Assembly (NCBI RefSeq): GCF_000422785.1
Contig: NZ_KE383920.1
Coordinates: 62,001 to 126,000, forward strand
Direction of reading: 5' to 3'
DNA: 64,000 nt
Source of the DNA: Pseudovibrio exalbescens DSM 16456
Lineage (GTDB): Bacteria; Pseudomonadota; Alphaproteobacteria; Rhizobiales; Stappiaceae
The stretch's first letter is position 1; each line of letters opens with the position of its first letter. The notes beneath the pieces are model-generated. The model ran no database searches and was not told the DNA's origin. It worked only from the letters and a program-made list of their open reading frames with translations. Of this stretch, positions 26,337 through 34,115 are shown piece by piece. A program made the position numbers and the translations under genes.

Positions 26337-29300
26337 TCAAGCACCTCTCCATACGCGCACGCCTGGTCAGTCTCACCCTTCTTTTGCTGTTTGTGGGACT
26401 TCTCACCCTGACGGTGATAACGGCACTGCGTTACGAACGTGTGGAGCAACGCTTGAATCAAGTCACGACTGAAAACGCCGTTTGGTCGGCAGCGCAAACC
26501 GAACTGGAACTCAGTCGATTCCTTACAACACTTGATGGCTACATGCTCGGCTTCGAGAGTGTGGGCAAGGCGGATGTCTTGCTGCGTTTTGATCTTCTTT
26601 GGAGCCGCATGGAGTTGTTCAAAAGCGGAACGTTGAAACGAGAAATTGCGGAGATTGAGGGACACGACGATCTGGTGGCGAGGTTGGAACAGGTGCTGGT
26701 CGACGTGGAAGCTGATCTGCGTTTACTGGACCGCACCAGCCTGCAAGCCTTCGAGCGGATAAGAGCAGCTTTTGATCCGTTTACCAACCAGCTGCGTGAC
26801 CTCACATTGGACAGCCTCAAATGGGATATTGATCAGCGCCTCGAAATTCAGGACCAGATGACCTCAATGCTGAACCAAATGGGATGGTTCAGCGGTCTGG
26901 CCATCGTGAGTTTGTGCAGCCTTTTAGGGTTTCTTTTCTATTATGAGATCCGCACGAACCGGTTGCTGCGCCAAACGTTGGAAGCTCAGGAAACCGTTGT
27001 GGCAGCGCGGCGCCGCCTGTCGGATGCCGTAGAGAACATAAACGAAGGCTTCTTGTTGTGCGATCACGACGACAACGTGGTGATGTGGAACAGCAAGATG
27101 GAGCAGATCTGCCCTGTTTCAGCGCAGGCCTTGAAACACGGCGTTCCCTACATTGAAGTGCTGCGGTATGGGGCCGTGAACAACGAGTTTGATCTTGATG
27201 GACGTCCTCTTGACGATTGGTTGGACTACCGACGCGTGGCCCGCAAGAAGATGGCGGCCACCTACGAGATGAAACTGACTGACGGGCGCTGGATCAGGGT
27301 CTCGGATCGACATACCGAAGATGGTGGCATCGTCAGCATCCGCTCCGACATTACGGAGATGAAGCGGCGTGAAGGTGAGCTGGAAGATGCCCGAACCAAG
27401 CTCAGCCATCAGGCTCGCGAACTGGCGCGAATGGCAGAAGAAGCAGACGCTGCACGAGATGTTCTGGACGATGCCGTCAATAGTCTTGACGAGAGCCTCG
27501 TCATGTTTGATGCCACCGACCGGCTTCAGCTCTTCAACAGGCGGTTTCGTGATCTTTATGGCGACTTGGCCCATCGGCTGCGTCACGGCATTACCTATGA
27601 AGAGGTTATTCGGCTGGCTGTGGATGCTGGGATTTACCCGCCACCGGATGATGTGGAGGCATTGATTGCCGATCGGATGAAGAAACGGCGGGCGGCTCTG
27701 ATGTCCAAAGAGGTGCATTTCCGTCATCAGGAGCCTACCGGTGATGGACGCTGGATACAGATCTCAACGCAGCGTACCCGTGCCGGGGGCATGGTTTCCG
27801 TGTTCACCGATATCACCGAGGCCAAACGGCGCACGCTGGAAATACAAAGCGCCAACGAGCGGCTTGAAGTTCAGGCAACGCAGCTAAAGGCATTGGCCGA
27901 GGAAGCCCAAGCGGCCAGCAAGGCAAAATCTGAATTTCTTTCCATGATTTCGCACGAAATCCGAACGCCGATGAATGCGATCCTTGGTTTTGCATCTTTG
28001 TTGAGTGACAGCGAACTCACCACCGATCAACGCCGCTTCATTGCTGAGATTCAACAGTCGGGACATCGGCTCTTGGGACTTATTTCAGATACGATCGACT
28101 ACTCCGAGTTGGATGCTGGGGGCATGAAGCTGGAAACCAATCCGTTCAATCTCCACCGGATGGCACGTCAAAGTGTTCGGCTGGCTCAAGACGCTGTTGG
28201 CTCTCGTGAGGTGCGGGTCGAGTTGAAGCTCGACCCCGAATTGCCGAAAGTTTATTTTGGCGACTTGAAGCGTTTGACCCAGGTTCTCACACATTTGATG
28301 AGCAATGCGACCAAGTTCACTCAGAAGGGCCGCATTATTTTATCGATTGAGGAAGTCGAAACCCACGGACCTCGCCACAAATTGCGCTTTACCGTGCATG
28401 ACAGCGGTTCTGGCATTCCATTGGACATCCAGAAAACTCTCTTTCGTCCCTTTGAACGCAAGCGTCAGGACCGCGACATCACTCAGCCGGGTGTAGGATT
28501 GGGACTTGTAATCTGCAAGCGGCTTCTGGACCTTATGGGCGGTGAAATCGGCTTTGAAAGCACCGTTGGCTATGGGTCCAGTTTCTGGTTCGAAGTCACA
28601 TTAGAGCAGAGTGAGGGGACTGAACTGGAGGAGATGGCACTTCTCGAGAACGTGAACGCGGACCTGAACAACAACGAGCCAGCGCTGAACAGCGAACCAA
28701 TCAGCCTGCATGTTCTCGTTGTTGAAGACACAACTGCCAGTCAGTTGGTGATCAAGACAGCGCTTGAAAAACGCGGTCATATGGTGACCACTGCGCGGGA
28801 TGGGCAGGAAGCGCTGGAGGCGATTGAGCGCCGCGACTTCGATCTTATTCTCATGGATATGCAGATGCCGACAATGGATGGCATGACGGCAACCCGAAAA
28901 ATCCGCGCCTTGAGAGGCCCACAAGCGCGAATTCCCATTTACGCACTGTCAGCTCAGGTCATGGATTCGGACAAGAAGGCCGCATTTTCTACTGGCCTCA
29001 ACGGTTACTTAACCAAGCCCATAATCTGGGAGGAACTTGATGCGGTTCTGCGAGTAACATCAAGGAACGTTGCCCGTGCGGCAGAAGATCATGCTTTCAC
29101 CCAGGCGACCCCTCAAGATGAAAGCGATCAGCTTCCGCCGGAGATCCTGCCCCCATTGACGGAGGAGGGAAAGGAGAACGCCGAACCGGATGTGTTTGCC
29201 TTGCCAAATGGCGACTGGCACGCGGAGTTGGAGCGGCTGGAAGCGATCGTCAATGGACATTTGAACATGTCCAGTGATGAAGAAGGAGAAGCTGGAGTGC

Positions 29301-29722
29301 CAATGACAGGCGTAGCTGGCTCGAATGACCATGATCATAAAGGGGAAGATGCGTCCGGTGTTGAACTGGACCTTCAGTCGCTTGAGGATATGGTAGAGGC
29401 CGTTGGAGAGGACGTCTTCTCTGGCCTGTTGGACACGTTCTTCAGTAATGCGGAGGACTTGTTTGAGCAGTTTGATTCTGCACTCCATGCGCAGGACTGG
29501 GATCAGGTGCGCAAGACAGCCCACCGATTTGCAGGTCTTCTATCTCAATTCGGCGCGCACATGGCTGCAAGGCAAGCCAGTACCATCGAGGTGGAGCCAA
29601 ATACAGACACTATTAATGACCTTGCTAGTGATTTTTTACAGTGTGCAAGAAAATCTGTTTCTGAACTAAAGAAATTACCCTACGTTAATCGCGAGTTGAC
29701 CGAGGCTGCATCTTCTACCTAA
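26333..29722 (+). CDS. Hybrid sensor histidine kinase with two PAS-like domains, REC and HPt (SypF-like)
   Basis: An 1129-residue inner-membrane kinase. It has TM1 (about 12-32), a helical periplasmic domain (about 33-184), TM2 (about 185-204), two PAS-7-like domains (about 225-345 and 375-500) and a coiled coil. HisKA follows with H541 in SMISHEIRTP, then HATPase (N658 in MSNATKF, DSGSGIP, GVGLGL). The receiver has D842 in LILMDMQMP and K895, then a linker, and the HPt domain has H1064 in KTAHRFAGLL. This full phosphorelay layout matches SypF, whose HPt passes phosphate to SypG and SypE. The linker at about 911-1015 is acidic and poorly ordered. The RR gene follows after 62 bp. Confidence 0.93.
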   Translation: MIKHLSIRARLVSLTLLLLFVGLLTLTVITALRYERVEQRLNQVTTENAVWSAAQTELELSRFLTTLDGYMLGFESVGKADVLLRFDLLWSRMELFKSGTLKREIAEIEGHDDLVARLEQVLVDVEADLRLLDRTSLQAFERIRAAFDPFTNQLRDLTLDSLKWDIDQRLEIQDQMTSMLNQMGWFSGLAIVSLCSLLGFLFYYEIRTNRLLRQTLEAQETVVAARRRLSDAVENINEGFLLCDHDDNVVMWNSKMEQICPVSAQALKHGVPYIEVLRYGAVNNEFDLDGRPLDDWLDYRRVARKKMAATYEMKLTDGRWIRVSDRHTEDGGIVSIRSDITEMKRREGELEDARTKLSHQARELARMAEEADAARDVLDDAVNSLDESLVMFDATDRLQLFNRRFRDLYGDLAHRLRHGITYEEVIRLAVDAGIYPPPDDVEALIADRMKKRRAALMSKEVHFRHQEPTGDGRWIQISTQRTRAGGMVSVFTDITEAKRRTLEIQSANERLEVQATQLKALAEEAQAASKAKSEFLSMISHEIRTPMNAILGFASLLSDSELTTDQRRFIAEIQQSGHRLLGLISDTIDYSELDAGGMKLETNPFNLHRMARQSVRLAQDAVGSREVRVELKLDPELPKVYFGDLKRLTQVLTHLMSNATKFTQKGRIILSIEEVETHGPRHKLRFTVHDSGSGIPLDIQKTLFRPFERKRQDRDITQPGVGLGLVICKRLLDLMGGEIGFESTVGYGSSFWFEVTLEQSEGTELEEMALLENVNADLNNNEPALNSEPISLHVLVVEDTTASQLVIKTALEKRGHMVTTARDGQEALEAIERRDFDLILMDMQMPTMDGMTATRKIRALRGPQARIPIYALSAQVMDSDKKAAFSTGLNGYLTKPIIWEELDAVLRVTSRNVARAAEDHAFTQATPQDESDQLPPEILPPLTEEGKENAEPDVFALPNGDWHAELERLEAIVNGHLNMSSDEEGEAGVPMTGVAGSNDHDHKGEDASGVELDLQSLEDMVEAVGEDVFSGLLDTFFSNAEDLFEQFDSALHAQDWDQVRKTAHRFAGLLSQFGAHMAARQASTIEVEPNTDTINDLASDFLQCARKSVSELKKLPYVNRELTEAASST

Positions 29723-29738
29723 CTTCGGCCTTCCGAAG
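29723..29738 (+). repeat. Small hairpin between kinase and response regulator
   Basis: CTTCGG-CCTT-CCGAAG is a 6-bp stem with a tetraloop directly after the kinase stop. With no T-run it is probably not a full terminator; it could tune expression of the regulator relative to the kinase. Confidence 0.4.
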
Positions 29739-29784
29739 CGCTGGCTACGTCCCGGCTGGCGATCCTCGATGAGTGCAGGACCCT

Positions 29785-31476
29785 ATGTCTGATCGACCCG
29801 CTGAAATCCTCATTGTTGAGGACACGTTCACGCTGCTGGAAACGTACAAGGCTTATCTCAGGCAGGAGAACCTGAGTGTACGCGGCGCTGAGACCGGTCA
29901 GCAGGCACTGGAGCAGATCGAGCAGCTCGCTCCTGATGTGCTTGTTCTGGATGTAAACCTGCCAGACATGCACGGCATAGATATCCTCAAGAGCATTCGT
30001 GCCAATGGCATCTCCTGTGAGGTCATCGTGATCACAGGTCAGGCTTCCGTTAATCTGGCCGTCGAGGCCATGCGGGAGGGCGCCTTTGATTTCATCATGA
30101 AGCCCTTCAATGCGGAGCGCATCCGAACCACCGTGCGAAATGCGCTGGAGCGTCATAACCTTTCCCGGCAAGGCGATGATCTGGCAGGAGATACCCGTCA
30201 AGAGGCAGCCCTTGAAATGATCACGGGCCAGTCCTCGGCGATGCAGGCCGTGTTCAAGATGTTGCGCGCTGTCGGCCCGAGTACGGCCTCGGTCTTTATT
30301 CGCGGCGAAAGCGGCACCGGCAAAGAGCTGTGCGCCGAAGCCATTCATAAGCTGTCTCGGCGCAGCGAGGGGCCCTTTGTCGTGTTGAACTGCGCGGCCA
30401 TCCCCAAGGATCTTCTGGAAAGTGAAATCTTTGGGCATGTGAAAGGTGCCTTTACCGGCGCAACATCTGATCGCAAAGGGGCTGCATTGACCGCTGACAA
30501 GGGCACGTTGTTTCTTGACGAAGTTTGCGAGATGGACCTGTCCCTGCAGTCAAAACTGCTTCGGTTCCTTCAGGAAAAGAAGGTGCAGCGCGTGGGTGAA
30601 GACCGGTTGCGCGATGCGGATGTCCGCATTGTCTGTGCAACCAATCGGGATCCGATTGCCGAGGTCGCCGCCGGGCGATTTCGGGAGGATCTGTATTATA
30701 GGTTGCACGTCGTGCCCATAGATATGCCACCTCTACGCCAGCGCGAGGGCGATGTGGTTTTGATTGCGCGTCAGCTTCTGGAAAAATACGCCAAAGAGGA
30801 AGGCAAGCTCTTTACGGGTTTCAGCGTGGAAGCGGAAAATGCCCTTGCCGCCTATGACTGGCCCGGCAACGTACGTCAGCTCCAAAATGTAGTGCGAAGT
30901 GCTGTGGTGTTGAACCATGGCGAGGTGATGGAACGGTTCATGCTGCCACCCGAAATTGCAGAGGCCCAGCAGTTGTCGAGATCGGCAACGGGAGGCGGAC
31001 CGCTTCAGGGACAGACATCGGGACAAGGTGATCAGGAAGGGCTCGACACGACAGAAGACCGATCCGCCGGAGGGACACCGCCACACGGTTATCGGCCCGA
31101 TCGAGGTTCAAGCGCTTCCCACACACCACCCTTTGGTGAGGCTCCGGCCTACGGGAGAGCGGCAGCAGGCGGAACGTGGTCCTCCGCCTCGCAGTCGCAC
31201 GGCCATCAGGGGCTGGTTTTGCCGTTTCAATCCGCTTTGGCTGATGAGAGCCGCATTTTACCTCTGGAAACGGTTATCCGTCTGACCATTGAGCACGCCA
31301 TAGACCGCTGCAATGGCAGTATTCCAAGAGCAGCTGCGGCCTTGGAAGTCAGTCCCTCCACCATATATCGGCGCATTCAGGCTTGGGAGCTTGAGGATCG
31401 CATCGCCGCGCAAGCCAATGAAGAGGACCATACCGAACCGGATCAGAACAAACCGGATGCGGCCAAAAATGGCTAA
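29785..31476 (+). CDS. Sigma-54-dependent response regulator (NtrC family, SypG-like)
   Basis: A 563-residue activator with a receiver (1-120, phospho-acceptor D56 in VLVLDVNLP, K106) and an AAA+ domain (about 145-390). The latter holds Walker A GESGTGKE (174-181), the GAFTGA loop (221-226) that contacts sigma-54, Walker B TLFLDEV and WPGNVRQL. A glycine/serine/proline-rich linker (about 398-480) leads to a Fis-type HTH (RAAAALEVSPSTIYRRIQAW, 515-534). In V. fischeri, SypG activates the syp promoters. Six -24/-12 elements in this window are candidate targets. ATG at 29785 is preferred to the in-frame GTG at 29773. Convergent with the Wzz gene, 13 bp apart. Confidence 0.94.
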   Translation: MSDRPAEILIVEDTFTLLETYKAYLRQENLSVRGAETGQQALEQIEQLAPDVLVLDVNLPDMHGIDILKSIRANGISCEVIVITGQASVNLAVEAMREGAFDFIMKPFNAERIRTTVRNALERHNLSRQGDDLAGDTRQEAALEMITGQSSAMQAVFKMLRAVGPSTASVFIRGESGTGKELCAEAIHKLSRRSEGPFVVLNCAAIPKDLLESEIFGHVKGAFTGATSDRKGAALTADKGTLFLDEVCEMDLSLQSKLLRFLQEKKVQRVGEDRLRDADVRIVCATNRDPIAEVAAGRFREDLYYRLHVVPIDMPPLRQREGDVVLIARQLLEKYAKEEGKLFTGFSVEAENALAAYDWPGNVRQLQNVVRSAVVLNHGEVMERFMLPPEIAEAQQLSRSATGGGPLQGQTSGQGDQEGLDTTEDRSAGGTPPHGYRPDRGSSASHTPPFGEAPAYGRAAAGGTWSSASQSHGHQGLVLPFQSALADESRILPLETVIRLTIEHAIDRCNGSIPRAAAALEVSPSTIYRRIQAWELEDRIAAQANEEDHTEPDQNKPDAAKNG

Positions 31477-31489
31477 CAGCACGTTGGTG

Positions 31490-32998
31490 TCAGGCAGCGT
31501 GTTTGTCTGGCTCCTGATGGTCCTTCTGAGTGAAACCTGAAAGGTCATCAGTGCGTTGCTTGGGTACGCGAGTGATGATCGGCACCCCGGTTGCCAAGTT
31601 CAGGAAATCTTCCTGACGCCGCAGGGTGGGGTCCAGCAGTTCGAACACGACGGCCAGGCCGCATCCCAGCAGCAACGCCGCAAAGATGCCGCCGCCCACA
31701 AAAATGACCTTTCCAGGCGTGATCGGCGCCGTCGGATCCTCTGGTGCAGAAACGACTTGGACCCGTTCGGGGGCCTCATAGCGCCCCAAGGCGCTGGTTA
31801 CCTCGGCCATTTCAAAGCGCCGTGACAACTCGCGATAGGTTTCCTGCGCCAGCTCGATTTCTCGCTCCAGCCGGTTCATTTGCTTTTCAATTGGCCCGAA
31901 CTCCGCAATGCTTGTTTCCAGCTCCGCGATGTTTTCCTGAACTAGTGCGACGTCTTTTGAAAGCGCCGCGCGATTGTTCTCCGCTTCATGCAGAGCCTGC
32001 ATTTGTGATACCAGCAGGGGGATGGTCTTTTGCTCCGGGTTAATTTGTTGGCCCGCCGCCATGTTCCACAGGCGGTCCAAATCTGTGTCGCTGAGGTCAG
32101 TGGCGGTTTCAAACAAGATTTTGCGTTGCTCGGTTAGTTGCTGAAGTTTTTGTTCAGCATCGCGAACGGCTGAATGGGCCTCGGTGTAGCGGCTACGCAG
32201 GTTTGCAAGTCGGCTCGTTTGTTCGATGATCTGTTCCTCAAGGTGCCCAACCGCCGGGTTCGTGCTGGCGAGGCGTTTGCGTAGATGAGCCAGTTGTGCT
32301 TCTGCGCTGGCGAGGGCCACCATCTTGCTGTCCAGTTCTCCCCGCAAATCGACCAGCCGCTGTACGTTGGCCGTATACACCGAGGGCAACTTGTCCGCAT
32401 GTGCGCTTTTGAACTCGGCCAACTCGTTCTCCCGGCCTTGAAGAATGGCGCGCTGCTGGGCCAGTTGGTCCGCCAGAAATGCGCCGCTTTTATCGACAGC
32501 AGTCTGCTCTGGAGACAAAAGTCGCTCCAGAAACCGGTCACCAATGGCTTCAAGTTTGCGTGCTAGTCCGTTTGGGTCGCCTGAGGTGATTGTGAGTTGC
32601 ACCAGGTCCGTGCCGACAAGCTGGGCAGAAATGGCTGATGACAGCTGGCGCACCATCAGTTCGCGCTGTCGCTGGGGCGTTGCGGGCGTAATCTCCCCCA
32701 CATCTTGCAGAACCTTCCCCAACACATGCTCACTGTGCAACAAGGCATCAAGCGCCGGCATGCGTTCCTTCAGGTTTGGGCCAATGGCAAGATCTTCCAG
32801 AAACGGGTTCAGGCGTGCAGGTTCCTGAACCAGAATGGTCATGGTGGCTTGATATCGCTTGGGCGCGTAATCTGCGATGAAATACGCCAAAATCGGCAGC
32901 ACCAGAAGTGGTACACAAATCACGTAGCGTCGCCGCCAGGCACTGTACAGCACCAAAAGCGCAATGTCTTTGAGGCTCCGACTTTGGGCGTCGTTCAT
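31490..32998 (-). CDS. Wzz/GNVR chain-length determinant protein (SypO-like)
   Basis: A 502-residue polysaccharide co-polymerase: cytoplasmic N-terminus, TM1 (about 26-45), a long periplasmic coiled-coil domain (about 46-430) and TM2 (about 437-457), with a short basic/acidic C-terminal tail. No kinase domain is attached, so it would work with the separate P-loop protein at 17978-18679. It sets polymer length with the Wzy polymerase and docks to the SLBB exporter. It is last in the long minus-strand block and has its own sigma-54-type promoter at 33098-33113. Confidence 0.9.
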   Translation of the reverse strand: MNDAQSRSLKDIALLVLYSAWRRRYVICVPLLVLPILAYFIADYAPKRYQATMTILVQEPARLNPFLEDLAIGPNLKERMPALDALLHSEHVLGKVLQDVGEITPATPQRQRELMVRQLSSAISAQLVGTDLVQLTITSGDPNGLARKLEAIGDRFLERLLSPEQTAVDKSGAFLADQLAQQRAILQGRENELAEFKSAHADKLPSVYTANVQRLVDLRGELDSKMVALASAEAQLAHLRKRLASTNPAVGHLEEQIIEQTSRLANLRSRYTEAHSAVRDAEQKLQQLTEQRKILFETATDLSDTDLDRLWNMAAGQQINPEQKTIPLLVSQMQALHEAENNRAALSKDVALVQENIAELETSIAEFGPIEKQMNRLEREIELAQETYRELSRRFEMAEVTSALGRYEAPERVQVVSAPEDPTAPITPGKVIFVGGGIFAALLLGCGLAVVFELLDPTLRRQEDFLNLATGVPIITRVPKQRTDDLSGFTQKDHQEPDKHAA

Positions 32999-33097
32999 GC
33001 TTGTCCGTTCTCACAGTGTTGCTTTCGCTTCGCCGGGCCAGCCGGACGCGAACCCGCAAACCAACGGGCTTCGAAGGTTTGCTTTCAGTGAAAGACA

Positions 33098-33113
33098 TGC
33101 AAGAAAACTGCCA
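33098..33113 (-). promoter_or_regulatory. Sigma-54 (-24/-12) promoter upstream of the Wzz gene
   Basis: The minus strand reads TGGCAGTTTTCTTGCA, 10 of 12 consensus positions, with GG-N10-GC spacing. The predicted start is near 33087, a leader of about 89 bases to the ATG at 32998. It lies in the 122-bp gap after the upstream lipoprotein gene, so it would boost the last gene of a long operon. Confidence 0.78.
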
Positions 33114-33120
33114 GAAAACA

Positions 33121-34068
33121 TCACTGAATTGTCGGGGATGAGGCTGTGGGCTGGATACTGATCTCCACGGTGCCAAAAGGAAGGGCAGGGTTGATATGCT
33201 CCCGCACCTTCACAGCAGGCGTCAACGCTTGGGACACAAGGCGGGAAACTTGGCGGGCTTGGCTTAAACGATCATATGCAGAGCCGCTGCTTGGCACACC
33301 AACCGCAATGATCAGCGGTAGATTCCGATCGTGCGCGCGTCGGGCCAGTTGCGTAAGCTCAGGCTCAATAGCCGGGGGTAAAACCACATGTCTATCAAGG
33401 CCTTGAATACGCAAGGTTTCATCGTCTGAACTCCCCCCGGCTCTTGGTAGAGGCGACCCTTTACGCTTGTCCCGGTCTCCAATGTCAGCACCGGTCCCAT
33501 CCACGGCGCGAGCTGCGGCCAGTAGCTCCAGCCGAGCATTGATTTGCGCGGGGTCTGTCACAATGCTGCGGCCGAATTGCTCTTGCCGCGATGGGGCTGG
33601 CGCAGTGGTTTTGGGGGAAGCGGGGTACCCTGGTTCAGTGCCCACATATCCGGTCTGGTTGCTGGAGCGCTGGCTTTGTGTTGTCATGAACCGGCGAAAC
33701 AAGTCAGGAGGGCTTGCGGCGCTGACATCGGAAACTGATTTGGTTGCGGCGGAGGTGCTTCCTGTTGTGGATGGAGACGTGCCACCTTGCGCCGGCAACA
33801 CAATATTGGCACGGGCCTCTGCCAGCATTTGTTCCAGCACCGGATCCCGATCAGCGTTGGCATCGGATCCGGTGTAATGGTCTGCCAAGGTTTCAGAAGC
33901 TTTGTCGGCACGGGGCGTGCGTTCTGCCGGACGGGTGAGATCGGGATTCTGTCCGTCGGCCAAACGGGCTTGGGCACGCAAATAGTCGGGCAACACCGCC
34001 AGTTCATCTTTCGGTGCACACCCGACCATCACGCTCATCACCGCGACAAGTATGAGTGCCAGCCTCAC
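33121..34068 (-). CDS. Lipoprotein with a degenerate OmpA-like C-terminal domain (SypB-like)
   Basis: A 315-residue protein with lipobox VMVGC (C17). Residues about 18-230 are low-complexity, rich in Ala, Ser, Thr and Pro, probably an extended linker. Residues about 235-310 resemble an OmpA/Pal peptidoglycan-binding fold: LTQLARRAHDRNLPLIIAVG, then YDRLSQARQVSRLVSQAL in place of the usual YN-x2-LS-x2-RA. The Asp of the family TD motif is missing, so binding to diaminopimelate may be altered. V. fischeri SypB is an OmpA-domain protein, which fits, although it lies beside sypA there. Gap to the DUF4091-like gene is 47 bp. Confidence 0.75.
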   Translation of the reverse strand: MRLALILVAVMSVMVGCAPKDELAVLPDYLRAQARLADGQNPDLTRPAERTPRADKASETLADHYTGSDANADRDPVLEQMLAEARANIVLPAQGGTSPSTTGSTSAATKSVSDVSAASPPDLFRRFMTTQSQRSSNQTGYVGTEPGYPASPKTTAPAPSRQEQFGRSIVTDPAQINARLELLAAARAVDGTGADIGDRDKRKGSPLPRAGGSSDDETLRIQGLDRHVVLPPAIEPELTQLARRAHDRNLPLIIAVGVPSSGSAYDRLSQARQVSRLVSQALTPAVKVREHINPALPFGTVEISIQPTASSPTIQ

Positions 34069-34115
34069 GAACGCTATCCCGCTTTCTCAAGTAAATCGTT
34101 GTTTGACTATTTGTT

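Noticed and set aside
29740-29760. Possible sigma-54 element TGGCTACGTCCCGGCT before the response regulator
   Set aside because: GG-N10-GC spacing fits, but the -12 box is CGGCT instead of TTGCW and the -24 match is only TGGC; it is much weaker than the six reported.
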